A stretch of 47,595 nt of DNA from positions 1 through 47,595 of the forward strand of contig CACYZM010000030.1 of the NCBI GenBank assembly GCA_902778855.1. The letters are read 5' to 3'. The stretch's first letter is position 1, and the number at the start of each line of letters is the position of its first letter. Origin of the DNA: an uncultured Bacteroidia bacterium. GTDB lineage: Bacteria; Bacteroidota; Bacteroidia; Bacteroidales; UBA932. The notes under the pieces were generated by a model that saw only the letters and a program-made list of their open reading frames with translations, made no database searches and had not been told where the DNA came from. Positions 32,574-40,418 of the stretch are shown here, piece by piece. The translations under genes and the position numbers were made by a program.

Positions 32574-34022
32574 CTATAAGACGTTAAGGTTGCGCAGATC
32601 GTAGCGCATACCGTTCTGCGGATTGCCGATGAGTACGAAGGGAAGCGGATCCCCTTCGATGCGGATGGTGTGCGGCCCGGCGTCCTGATACTGGTGCGTC
32701 AGGCCTTCTTCGTAAACATCATAGGTGCCGTCGCCCCAGATCACGAGGGCGTCACCATTGAGGCCCAGCAGCACGGGGGCGACCACCTCCCGCTGCGAGG
32801 TCACATAGGAGAACGACGGAAGCTGGCCGAACTGCAGGAAAGCCACCCGGTCCGGTTCTTCGAATCCGGGCCGGTAGACGAGGCAGGTCGTCTGGCGGGC
32901 ATACGCGTCAGGGTTGGGCGCGACTTTGACGACGAAGCGGTTGCCGTCGCCCTCGGGCGTCACGGAGACCGCCTCGGGCCAGTCGGTATCGAAGCGGAAC
33001 TGGTCGAAACCGGCCACGGCGCCGTGGGTGAGAATGGAGAAAGTATCTCCTGTACTCGGGCAAAGGATCAGTTGCGCATCCCGTACGATCTCCGCCGGGT
33101 TCTGGACGACCGAAACGGTTTCCGCTTTCTCGTATTCCTCGTTGCGGAACACGATCGGACAAGTCCGGGCTTCGCGGGCGTGGTTGCGGTCATACGCGAA
33201 CATATAGGTACGCGTGGAGACGGTCTTGGTCACAAGTTCCCGGACCCAGTCACAGTCGGCGGGAATCTCGTAAGTCACGTCGAGGTTGCTGGCGATTTCC
33301 ACCCGGAAAACGCCTTCTTCGGCCGACAACGCGACTTCCTCCTCGCTTACCACGATCGTGGGGATCTCCCCTTTCTGGTACACGGTCACCGTTTCGGAAC
33401 CGCCGGCGCCGTTGAAGGTGATGGTTCCGCTGCGGCGGGTCAGCATCGGATTGGCGTCGATGCGGAACACGACGCCCGTCTGCCGGAGGCCCTTGGTGCT
33501 CATACTGTGGATCCAGTCGCCGGCATCGGCGGCTACCGCGTGGGTGAAATCGACGTTGGACGACACCTCGATGGTGACCGTTCCGCCTTCGGCGGCGATG
33601 TCGAAGCGGCCGCTCGACACGAGCATCGCGTCGCGCTGCTTCTGCACTACGACGACCGTGCGCTTCAGATCGCCCGAAGTGAACACCACGGAGGCGGAAC
33701 GCTCGTCGTATTCCCCGTTCGCCTGCACCGAGAAGGTCAGCGTGGCCAGGCCGCGCTTGCCTTCGGTCTGCGAAAGCGTACACCAGTACGCCCTGCCGTT
33801 GACGAATTCGGCCGTCCAGTTGCCGGAGGCCGACAGGTCGATCGAAGCCGTTCCCGCCTCGGAATTGAAAAGCACGGTGATGGTCTCGCCGCCTCCCGAG
33901 AGCGTGGCCTGGGAAGAGCGGAACGAATCCACCACATAATCGAGTTCCGGCCGGCAGGCGGTCAGCGCCAGGAGCCCGAGCAAAGCGCACAGGATGGGCC
34001 GGAAGAGGAATCTATTTTTCAT
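32574..34022 (-). CDS. BACON-domain surface lipoprotein (482 aa)
   Basis: An exported lipoprotein (LLALTAC, Cys23) built from at least three BACON-like immunoglobulin-type repeats of about 90 residues (about 37-125, 130-220, 225-310). Each carries a Trp and ends in a V-V-Q/Y-Q strand (TVVVVQKQRD, ETVTVYQKGE, ETVSVVQNPAE). The C-terminal 170 residues are a different beta-rich part ending in a YDLRNLNVL strand. BACON domains are thought to bind carbohydrate or mucin in Bacteroidetes surface proteins. Its start overlaps the CobW stop by 4 bp (ATGA), and the C10 protease follows, so it may be the adhesive partner of the protease. Confidence 0.8.
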   Translation of the reverse strand: MKNRFLFRPILCALLGLLALTACRPELDYVVDSFRSSQATLSGGGETITVLFNSEAGTASIDLSASGNWTAEFVNGRAYWCTLSQTEGKRGLATLTFSVQANGEYDERSASVVFTSGDLKRTVVVVQKQRDAMLVSSGRFDIAAEGGTVTIEVSSNVDFTHAVAADAGDWIHSMSTKGLRQTGVVFRIDANPMLTRRSGTITFNGAGGSETVTVYQKGEIPTIVVSEEEVALSAEEGVFRVEIASNLDVTYEIPADCDWVRELVTKTVSTRTYMFAYDRNHAREARTCPIVFRNEEYEKAETVSVVQNPAEIVRDAQLILCPSTGDTFSILTHGAVAGFDQFRFDTDWPEAVSVTPEGDGNRFVVKVAPNPDAYARQTTCLVYRPGFEEPDRVAFLQFGQLPSFSYVTSQREVVAPVLLGLNGDALVIWGDGTYDVYEEGLTHQYQDAGPHTIRIEGDPLPFVLIGNPQNGMRYDLRNLNVL

Positions 34023-35257
34023 TCAAACAGACAGTTATCAAGTTCACGTTTCAGGAAATCACCGTCGAGGTGCTGGCCGATGAACACGAGTTTCTGCATC
34101 CGGTCGCCGTATTCGGAGTCCCAGTCGCGGAGCAGGTCGGGCTGTTCGCGCAGCTTCTCGATGAGTTCGTCTTCGGGCATCGTAGCGAACCACTGGCCGA
34201 TATTCTTGAGGACGAACTGCCGCCCCGCCTGCTCGAAGAGGTAGCAGTTGTCGAATTCTTCGCTGAAATAGCAGATGCCCTTGGCCCGGATCACGTTCTT
34301 GGGCCATTTCTTCGCCACGAAGTTGTCGAAGCAGTTCAGGTCGAACGGCCGGCGCGCCTGATACACGAACGTGCCGATGCCGTATTCCTCGGCCTCCCCT
34401 TCTCCCTCGTGATGATGATGGTGATGATGTCCGTGCTCATGCTCATGATCGTGATCGTGATCGTGATCGTGGTCGTGGTCATGATCATCATCGTCGTCGT
34501 CATCGTCATCATCTTCATCATCATGGCCTTCCACGGCCTGGATCCAGGCGGCGGAAGAGGCCACGTCATCGAACTGGAACATGCCCGTGTCGAGAATATC
34601 GTCGAGTTCGATGTTGCAGTAGTCGGCCTCCAGGATCTTCGCCTTGGGCTGCAGGGTGCGGATGATGGCCTTGATGCGGCCCAGTTCTTCGGGCGCCACG
34701 TCGGAGGCCTTGTTGAGCACGATGATGTTGCAGAATTCGATCTGCTGGATCACCAGGCTCTCGAGATCCTCCTCGTCGAGGTTCGGCTTGCGTAGCGACG
34801 CGCCTTCGGCGAACTCGTCGCGCATGCGCAGGGCGTCGACCACCGTGACGACGCAGTCGAGGATGGGAATGCCGTTCTTGACATAGAGGTAGCCCAGCGA
34901 AGGAATCGAGCAGATGGTCTGGGCGATGGGCTCGGGTTCGCAAATGCCGCTGGCCTCGATGACGATATAGTCGAAGGTCTGCCGCGAGGTGATCTCGCAG
35001 AGCTGCTCGATGAGGTCGGTCTTCAGCGTGCAGCAGATACAGCCGTTCTGCAGGGCCACCAGGCTGTCGTCTTTCTTGCCTACCACACCGCCTTTGGCGA
35101 TCAGGTCGGCGTCGATATTCACTTCACCCAAATCGTTGACAATCACGGCGAAGCGGATGCCGCGCCGGTTGTTGAGGATGCGGTTGACCAGGGTGGTTTT
35201 ACCGCTGCCGAGGTAACCGGTCAGCAGCAGGACCGGGATTTCTTTCAAATCTTCCAT
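34019..35257 (-). CDS. CobW/ZNG-family GTPase metallochaperone with His/Asp-rich loop (412 aa)
   Basis: A G3E GTPase of the CobW/ZNG/YjiA group that delivers metal, usually zinc, to client enzymes. Walker A is GYLGSGKT (14-21). The metal motif CxCC is in NGCICCTLKTDL (Cys73, Cys75, Cys76). The guanine-specificity motif is in IVLNKASD. The CobW C-terminal domain follows from about residue 295. Residues 244-290 are an insert of ten-odd Asp followed by His-Asp, His-Glu and poly-His, a clear metal-buffering loop. It overlaps the BACON gene (ATGA) and follows the DHHW-M15 gene by 9 bp; since M15 peptidases need zinc, a chaperone role for that neighbour is possible. Confidence 0.88.
   Translation of the reverse strand: MEDLKEIPVLLLTGYLGSGKTTLVNRILNNRRGIRFAVIVNDLGEVNIDADLIAKGGVVGKKDDSLVALQNGCICCTLKTDLIEQLCEITSRQTFDYIVIEASGICEPEPIAQTICSIPSLGYLYVKNGIPILDCVVTVVDALRMRDEFAEGASLRKPNLDEEDLESLVIQQIEFCNIIVLNKASDVAPEELGRIKAIIRTLQPKAKILEADYCNIELDDILDTGMFQFDDVASSAAWIQAVEGHDDEDDDDDDDDDDHDHDHDHDHDHDHEHEHGHHHHHHHEGEGEAEEYGIGTFVYQARRPFDLNCFDNFVAKKWPKNVIRAKGICYFSEEFDNCYLFEQAGRQFVLKNIGQWFATMPEDELIEKLREQPDLLRDWDSEYGDRMQKLVFIGQHLDGDFLKRELDNCLFE
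34388..34528 (-). repeat. Low-complexity coding repeat (Asp/His/Glu codons)
   Basis: Tandem imperfect GAT/CAT-type trinucleotides and hexanucleotides encode residues 244-290 of the CobW protein. Simple repeats of this kind can change copy number by slippage; all unit changes of 3 or 6 bp would keep the frame. Confidence 0.75.
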
Positions 35258-35266
35258 TTCTCTCTC

Positions 35267-37195
35267 CTATTTTTTCTCAAAATGCTGATAATCCTTCACG
35301 GAATTCCAGGCCCCGCCCCACTGGAAGCCGTGGGCCCGGAAAAGCTTGCAGCAAAGGTCTTCGTCCGTAATCTTGTGCGGGAAGTCGACCGAGCGGTCGG
35401 CATACTCCTGCGCGCTTTCGGGCAGGACCTCCTCGCCTTTCACATAGGGGTTCTGTAAAGGATTTATGTCGACGGCCATGCCGCGGGCGTGCGCCGACAG
35501 TTTCGTCGACGAGTTCGTGGCTTGCCGGTAGTTGAAGCAGGAACTGTTGTTGGCCGCCATCGAGCGTTCGTCGTCGCCGCCGAAATCGTCGATCAGCCGG
35601 ACGCTGGCCAGGGGGTATTTCGCTTTGTAAAGCTCCTTGAAAATGGCGATCAGGTCGGCGGCGATGGCCTTGTTGCAGACCATCTCACCGTGGCGTACCC
35701 GGCCGTTGTAGTCATAGTACAAAAGCTTTAGGTAACGCAGCTCAGAAAGCTCTATTTCAGCACCTTCCTCCGGATAAGAATTACCAATCATCCGCTGCTT
35801 GACAGCGGTCGGAATCGTATCGGCGTGGAAGGCCGACAGGCCCGGGTCGGAAGGGTTCAGGAACTTGCGGTAGCGCGAGTAGGTATAGTTCACGCAGGTG
35901 TTGGTGATGTTGTTGGCGAAGAGGATGTCGGTGATGCGGTTCTCGTCGACATAGCTCACCACGTCCTTCGTGAAATAGCGGAAGTCCGCCACGTGGATCT
36001 CCTCGAACGAATGGAACAGATAGCCGGGCACCGCGTTGCCGAAGCTGTCCTTGATGACCAGCAGCCGGCGGCCGTTGTGCGTGGAGGTCACCACCTTCGT
36101 CATCTTGATGTCGCCGCCCATAAAGGTCGTGTAGGCCGCGCCGCTGCCGTCCTTGAACGAGAAGAAATACTTGCTCTGGTAGGGTTTGGACTCCCCTGTC
36201 ACGTGGAACTCCTCGTCAAGCGTGTAATTGACGTAGGTCGTGGAATACTCCACGCCCGTGGGAATGTAGTACACGAAATCCTCCGGCGCCTTCTTCACGG
36301 CCACGTTCTGCGAATAGCCGTACATACTGCCCACGTAGCGGTGCACCACGTGCTCCTCGTAGGTCGACAGGTCGGCGAAGGGCACGCCGGCCACTTCCGC
36401 GAACTTCTGCGCGGCATAATACGCACCCAGCGGCGCCCAGTGATGGTCGGTGCGCAGATAGATGGGTTCGTCGACGTGCTGGCCGAGCACTGTGTACACG
36501 TCCACGGCCTTGACACCGTTGGTCAGGTGCGAGAAGATGCTGTTGAACACCGGCCACTGCTTTTTCGTGAACTTTGACGCCTCTTCCGGGCAGTAATACT
36601 CCGTCGAGGTGGGGATCGGCATGCAGTACACGTTCACGGAACGGCCGAATGCGGCGCCGTACAGGCTGACGGTCTCCGCATACTTGGCACCGCCCCGCTC
36701 CGTGCCGAAGAAACCCATCAGGGCCCGGACGTTCTCGCCGCTGCCCACCAGGATGATACCCGACGAGGCGACCTTGGCGATATCGTCGATGCCGCCGGCG
36801 GTCGTGTCGACCGTAAAGGCCTTCACGCCTTTCACCGTGTCGGCCTCCGCCACGGGATCCGGTTCTTCGGGGATGGCTTCGGCCTCGGCGGGCGTGTCGG
36901 AGGCCACGTATTGGATATTGCTGTCGCCGAAGCGCACGCCGAGCATATCGCGGAACTGCATGCTCATATACATCAGCGTGTCGCGGTACGGTTCGGTATC
37001 GCTGTACCACGACGAGATGGCCGACGCATAGGAGCCGTCGAGCAGCGAATCGAGCGTAAAGGCGGGGAAATGCTGCAGGTCGCGCTTTTCCAGCTCGGAG
37101 TACGTGCTCCGCGGCAGCAGGTTGAATGCCGCCGTAAAGGCCAGATACACCAGCGCCATGACGATTACCGAAATTATGCCTCTGCCTCGTTTCAT
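35267..37195 (-). CDS. DHHW (AlgX/AlgJ-like SGNH) domain fused to M15 peptidase (642 aa)
   Basis: A two-enzyme envelope protein. One N-terminal membrane helix (about 6-26) anchors it. Residues about 60-460 form the DHHW domain of the alginate acetylation family, with the signature TDHHW (249-253) and the nucleophile Ser384 in VIKDSFGNA. This domain normally works with an MBOAT to place acetyl groups on glycans. Residues about 470-642 are a complete M15-type D,D-/L,D-carboxypeptidase domain, with zinc ligands His569 and Asp576 (SAHARGMAVD) and His638 (DYQHFE), and the family core SMAANNSSCFNYRQ. The MBOAT gene lies 1 bp upstream, confirming the acetylation context. Confidence 0.85.
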   Translation of the reverse strand: MKRGRGIISVIVMALVYLAFTAAFNLLPRSTYSELEKRDLQHFPAFTLDSLLDGSYASAISSWYSDTEPYRDTLMYMSMQFRDMLGVRFGDSNIQYVASDTPAEAEAIPEEPDPVAEADTVKGVKAFTVDTTAGGIDDIAKVASSGIILVGSGENVRALMGFFGTERGGAKYAETVSLYGAAFGRSVNVYCMPIPTSTEYYCPEEASKFTKKQWPVFNSIFSHLTNGVKAVDVYTVLGQHVDEPIYLRTDHHWAPLGAYYAAQKFAEVAGVPFADLSTYEEHVVHRYVGSMYGYSQNVAVKKAPEDFVYYIPTGVEYSTTYVNYTLDEEFHVTGESKPYQSKYFFSFKDGSGAAYTTFMGGDIKMTKVVTSTHNGRRLLVIKDSFGNAVPGYLFHSFEEIHVADFRYFTKDVVSYVDENRITDILFANNITNTCVNYTYSRYRKFLNPSDPGLSAFHADTIPTAVKQRMIGNSYPEEGAEIELSELRYLKLLYYDYNGRVRHGEMVCNKAIAADLIAIFKELYKAKYPLASVRLIDDFGGDDERSMAANNSSCFNYRQATNSSTKLSAHARGMAVDINPLQNPYVKGEEVLPESAQEYADRSVDFPHKITDEDLCCKLFRAHGFQWGGAWNSVKDYQHFEKK

Positions 37196-37196
37196 A

Positions 37197-38591
37197 TCAG
37201 AACCGCGTATAAATGAATGGATTGCTGGTCCCGCCCACCAACAGGGCCACGCTCACGGCGAGCACGGCGACCGCAAAGACGGTCTGCAGGATGTGGAGGA
37301 CATTGTGGCCGATGGCCCGCTTTTCAAACCAGCCGCCGATCCAGCGTCCCAGCGGCAGGCAGCAGACGATGGCGGCAATCCAGAGCCAGAAGCGCGAAGT
37401 GAGCGCGCTGCGGACCGTGAAGTCGGTCGCAGCGACCGCCTTCCCGAAGAGCACCGGGAAGAAGTCGGTCATCCGGCTGAAATCCGTAAAATAGAAAATG
37501 CCCCAGCCCAGGATCACCAGGATCAGGCTGTAGAGATGGGCCACCGGTGCCGGCACTTTCCAGCGCAGCACCGTAAATTTCTCGATGGCGACGATCAGGC
37601 CGAAATACAGGCCCCAGCACACGAAGTTCCAGCTGGCGCCGTGCCACAGGCCGGTCAGGAACCAGACGATCAGGATGTTCAGGAACTGGTGACGCCGGTT
37701 GCCGCCCAAAGGAATGTAAAGATAGTCGCGGAAGAAACTTCCGAGCGAAATGTGCCAGCGCCGCCAGAAATCCGTAATGGAATTGCAGCAGTACGGATGG
37801 TCGAAGTTCTCCCGGAAATGGAACCCCAGGCAACGGCCGATGCCGATGGCCATGTCGGAGTATCCGGAGAAGTCGAAATAGATCTGCAGCGTGAAGGCCA
37901 GCAGGCCCACCCAGGCGCCGGCCGTGGAGAGTTCCGCCAGATTGCCGGCCAGGAACTGGTCGGCGACCTCGGAGAGCTGGTTGGCCAGGATCACTTTCTT
38001 GCCCAGGCCCACCAGGAAGCGGAATCCGCCTTCCGAGAAGTCTTCCCAGCGCACTTTGCGCGTGTGGATCTCCTTCGCGATGGTGCCGTAGCGGACGATC
38101 GGGCCCGCAATCAGCTGCGGGAACATCGATATGTAGAGCAGCAGGTCCCAGAAACGCCGCTGGGCCGGACTCTCCCGGCGGTACACGTCCACCAGGTAGG
38201 ATATCGACTGGAACGTATAAAAGCTGATGCCGATGGGGAGCGCGATTTCGGGCACCTGGAGCGGGACGCCGAACCGGCCGAGCAGGTCGGCGAAGAATCC
38301 CAGGTATTTGAAGGTGCCCAGAATGGCCAGGTTGCCGATCAGGCCGACAACCAGCCAGAAGGTTCTCCCCCGCCCCTTTCGGTCGATGCCCCGGCCGAAC
38401 AGCCAGTTGAGCAATGCGCACAGCACCAACAGAACGACGTACACCGGCTCTCCCCACGCATAGAAAATGAGTGAGAAGAGCACCAGTACGCCATTCTTCA
38501 AGGTATTGCCTTTCGCCAGCCCCGCGATCAGGTAACAGATCGCGAAGGCCGGCAGAAAGGCAAAGAGGAAGAAGAGATCGGCAAAGACCAC
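37197..38591 (-). CDS. MBOAT-family O-acyltransferase (464 aa)
   Basis: A polytopic inner-membrane enzyme of the AlgI/DltB group that passes acyl groups across the membrane to extracytoplasmic acceptors. About eleven hydrophobic segments are present. The catalytic His is in TGLWHGASWNFVCWGLYFG, and the conserved SYSYMAIGIGRCLGFHF-like segment appears as YSDMAIGIGRCLGFHFRENF. The proposed start is GTG at 38591, directly after the etfA stop codon (TAAGTG), so it may be translated by reinitiation from the lysine operon transcript. The next gene is the DHHW-M15 fusion, its likely periplasmic acetyl-transfer partner. Confidence 0.9.
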   Translation of the reverse strand: MVFADLFFLFAFLPAFAICYLIAGLAKGNTLKNGVLVLFSLIFYAWGEPVYVVLLVLCALLNWLFGRGIDRKGRGRTFWLVVGLIGNLAILGTFKYLGFFADLLGRFGVPLQVPEIALPIGISFYTFQSISYLVDVYRRESPAQRRFWDLLLYISMFPQLIAGPIVRYGTIAKEIHTRKVRWEDFSEGGFRFLVGLGKKVILANQLSEVADQFLAGNLAELSTAGAWVGLLAFTLQIYFDFSGYSDMAIGIGRCLGFHFRENFDHPYCCNSITDFWRRWHISLGSFFRDYLYIPLGGNRRHQFLNILIVWFLTGLWHGASWNFVCWGLYFGLIVAIEKFTVLRWKVPAPVAHLYSLILVILGWGIFYFTDFSRMTDFFPVLFGKAVAATDFTVRSALTSRFWLWIAAIVCCLPLGRWIGGWFEKRAIGHNVLHILQTVFAVAVLAVSVALLVGGTSNPFIYTRF

Positions 38592-39599
38592 TTACTGCGC
38601 CTTTTCCTTCTTCAGCCGTTCGGTCAGCAACGGAACGACCTTGTGGAGGTCGCACACGATGCCCAGGTCTGCCACGCTGAAGATCGGGGCAAACTTATCC
38701 TTGTTCACGGCAATGATCGTCTCGGACTCTTCCATACCGGCCAGATGCTGGATGGCACCGGAAATACCGAGGGCGAAATACACGGCCGGACGCACAGTCT
38801 TGCCGGTCTGGCCGACCTGCCGCTCGTGCGGCATGATGCCGGCGTCGACCATGGCGCGCGAAGACGACACTTCGCCGCCGATGACGGTGGCCAGTTCCTG
38901 CAGGGTCTCGAAGCCTTCCTTGCTGCCGACACCGCGGCCGCCGGAGACCAGGATCTTCGCGTTCGAAATATCGACCGCGCCCTTCTGCTCCTTGACGGTC
39001 TTGACCAGTTTGACGACGAACTTGCGTTCGTCGAACTTCGGCGTGAAGTTCACGACCTCGCCCTTGCGGTTGAAGTCGGGGGCCGCCTTGGGCATCACGC
39101 CCGGACGGACGGTCGACATCTGCGGACGGTGCTCGGGGCACTTGATGGTCGCCATCAGGTTGCCGCCGAAGGCCGGACGGGTCATCTCGAATTCGTGGGT
39201 TTCCTCGTTGATGGTCAGCTTGGTGCAGTCGGCCGTCAGGCCGGTGCCCAGGCGGGCGGCGATGCGCGGTGCGAGGTCACGGCCGATGGTCGTGGCACCG
39301 AACATCATGATCGAGGGCTTGAAAGCCACGACGGCCTGGTAGACCGCCTGCGTATACTGCTCCGTGACATAGTCCTTGAGGAGTTCGTCGTCGATGACGA
39401 CCACCTTGTCGGCGCCATAGGCCACCAGGTCGTTCGCCTTCCCGGCGATGCCGCAGCCGGCCAGAATGGCGACGACTTTCTCGTTGGTCACCTGCGCGAG
39501 TTCCCGGGCCTTGCCGATCAACTCCAGGGCGACAGGCTGAATCACACCGTCCCGCTGTTCCGCGTATACATAGATATCTTTGTAATCAGAAAAATCCAT
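38592..39599 (-). CDS. etfA: Electron transfer flavoprotein, alpha subunit (335 aa)
   Basis: Binds FAD and, with EtfB, carries electrons from NADH and/or to butyryl-CoA dehydrogenase. The N-terminal domain begins YKDIYVYAEQRDGVIQPVAL. The C-terminal FAD domain has VSGGRGVGSKEGFE, GQTGKTVRPAVYFALGISGA and NKDKFAPIFSVADLGIVCDL, the standard FAD signature. Length is normal. The order bcd-etfB-etfA is that of bifurcating Bcd/Etf complexes in butyrate producers. It is the last metabolic gene of the operon; the MBOAT gene begins at the very next base. Confidence 0.95.
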   Translation of the reverse strand: MDFSDYKDIYVYAEQRDGVIQPVALELIGKARELAQVTNEKVVAILAGCGIAGKANDLVAYGADKVVVIDDELLKDYVTEQYTQAVYQAVVAFKPSIMMFGATTIGRDLAPRIAARLGTGLTADCTKLTINEETHEFEMTRPAFGGNLMATIKCPEHRPQMSTVRPGVMPKAAPDFNRKGEVVNFTPKFDERKFVVKLVKTVKEQKGAVDISNAKILVSGGRGVGSKEGFETLQELATVIGGEVSSSRAMVDAGIMPHERQVGQTGKTVRPAVYFALGISGAIQHLAGMEESETIIAVNKDKFAPIFSVADLGIVCDLHKVVPLLTERLKKEKAQ

Positions 39600-39620
39600 A
39601 GCTGTACTATTTTTAGACGG

Positions 39621-40406
39621 TTAGATGATGTGTTTCTCCTTGAGTTTGGCCACGATCAGCTCGACGGCCGCCTCCGGATCCACCTCGTGGATCACGCCGG
39701 GGGTCTTGAGCTCCTTGGTGAACGAACGGACCACCTTGGTCGGCGAGCCTTTCAGGCCCATTTCCTCGTCGGCGAGGCCGAGCCGGTCGGCGCCCCAGAC
39801 TTCGACTTCCTTGCCATAGGCATCGACGATGCCGCCCACGCTCATATAGCGCGGCTTCACGGCCGAAGCCAGGCAGGTAAGCAGGGCCTTGCCCTGGAAC
39901 TGGAGCACCTGGTAACCGTCCTCGTTCTCCTTGGTCACGGTGTAGGTCTTCGTGTCGGGATCGTATTCGAGACCGGCCACATAGGTGATCTGCGGGATGC
40001 CCAGGTGTTCGGAGATTTCCGGACCCACCTGCGCGGTGTCACCGTCGATGGCCTGACGGCCGGCGATGATCAGATCCCATTCCAGCTGACGCGCCACGGC
40101 GGCGATCTGCTTGGAGGTGGCCAGCGTGTCGGCGCCGCCGAGTTTGCGGTCGGTCAGCAGGATGGCCCTGTCGGCGCCCATGGCGAACGCTTCGCGGAGG
40201 ATGATCTCGGCGGCGGGGATACCCATCGTGATGACGGTCACTTCGGCGCCGAACTTGTCCTTGAGCTGCAGTGCGAATTCAAGACCGCCTTTGTCGTCCG
40301 GGTTCATGATGGCGGGAACGCCTTCGCGGACCAGCGTCTTGGTTACCGGATCGATCTTGATCTCGGTCGTATCGGGAACTTGCTTGATACAAACTAAAAT
40401 TTTCAT
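39621..40406 (-). CDS. etfB: Electron transfer flavoprotein, beta subunit (261 aa)
   Basis: Partner of EtfA. The start MKILVCIKQVPDTTEIKIDP is the family hallmark, and DLIIAGRQAIDGDTAQVGPE is the conserved nucleotide-binding segment of EtfB, which in bifurcating forms binds a second FAD that takes electrons from NADH. The C-terminal recognition region follows (TPGVIHEVDPEAAVELIVAK). It sits 21 bp upstream of etfA and 12 bp downstream of the acyl-CoA dehydrogenase gene. Whether the complex bifurcates electrons to ferredoxin is likely from context but not proven by sequence. Confidence 0.95.
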   Translation of the reverse strand: MKILVCIKQVPDTTEIKIDPVTKTLVREGVPAIMNPDDKGGLEFALQLKDKFGAEVTVITMGIPAAEIILREAFAMGADRAILLTDRKLGGADTLATSKQIAAVARQLEWDLIIAGRQAIDGDTAQVGPEISEHLGIPQITYVAGLEYDPDTKTYTVTKENEDGYQVLQFQGKALLTCLASAVKPRYMSVGGIVDAYGKEVEVWGADRLGLADEEMGLKGSPTKVVRSFTKELKTPGVIHEVDPEAAVELIVAKLKEKHII

Positions 40407-40418
40407 CGCTCTCTCCTC

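Noticed and set aside
34388-34528. Short tandem units resembling a CRISPR or a regulatory repeat array
   Set aside because: The units are in-frame Asp/His codons inside a GTPase gene; there are no spacers and no cas genes.
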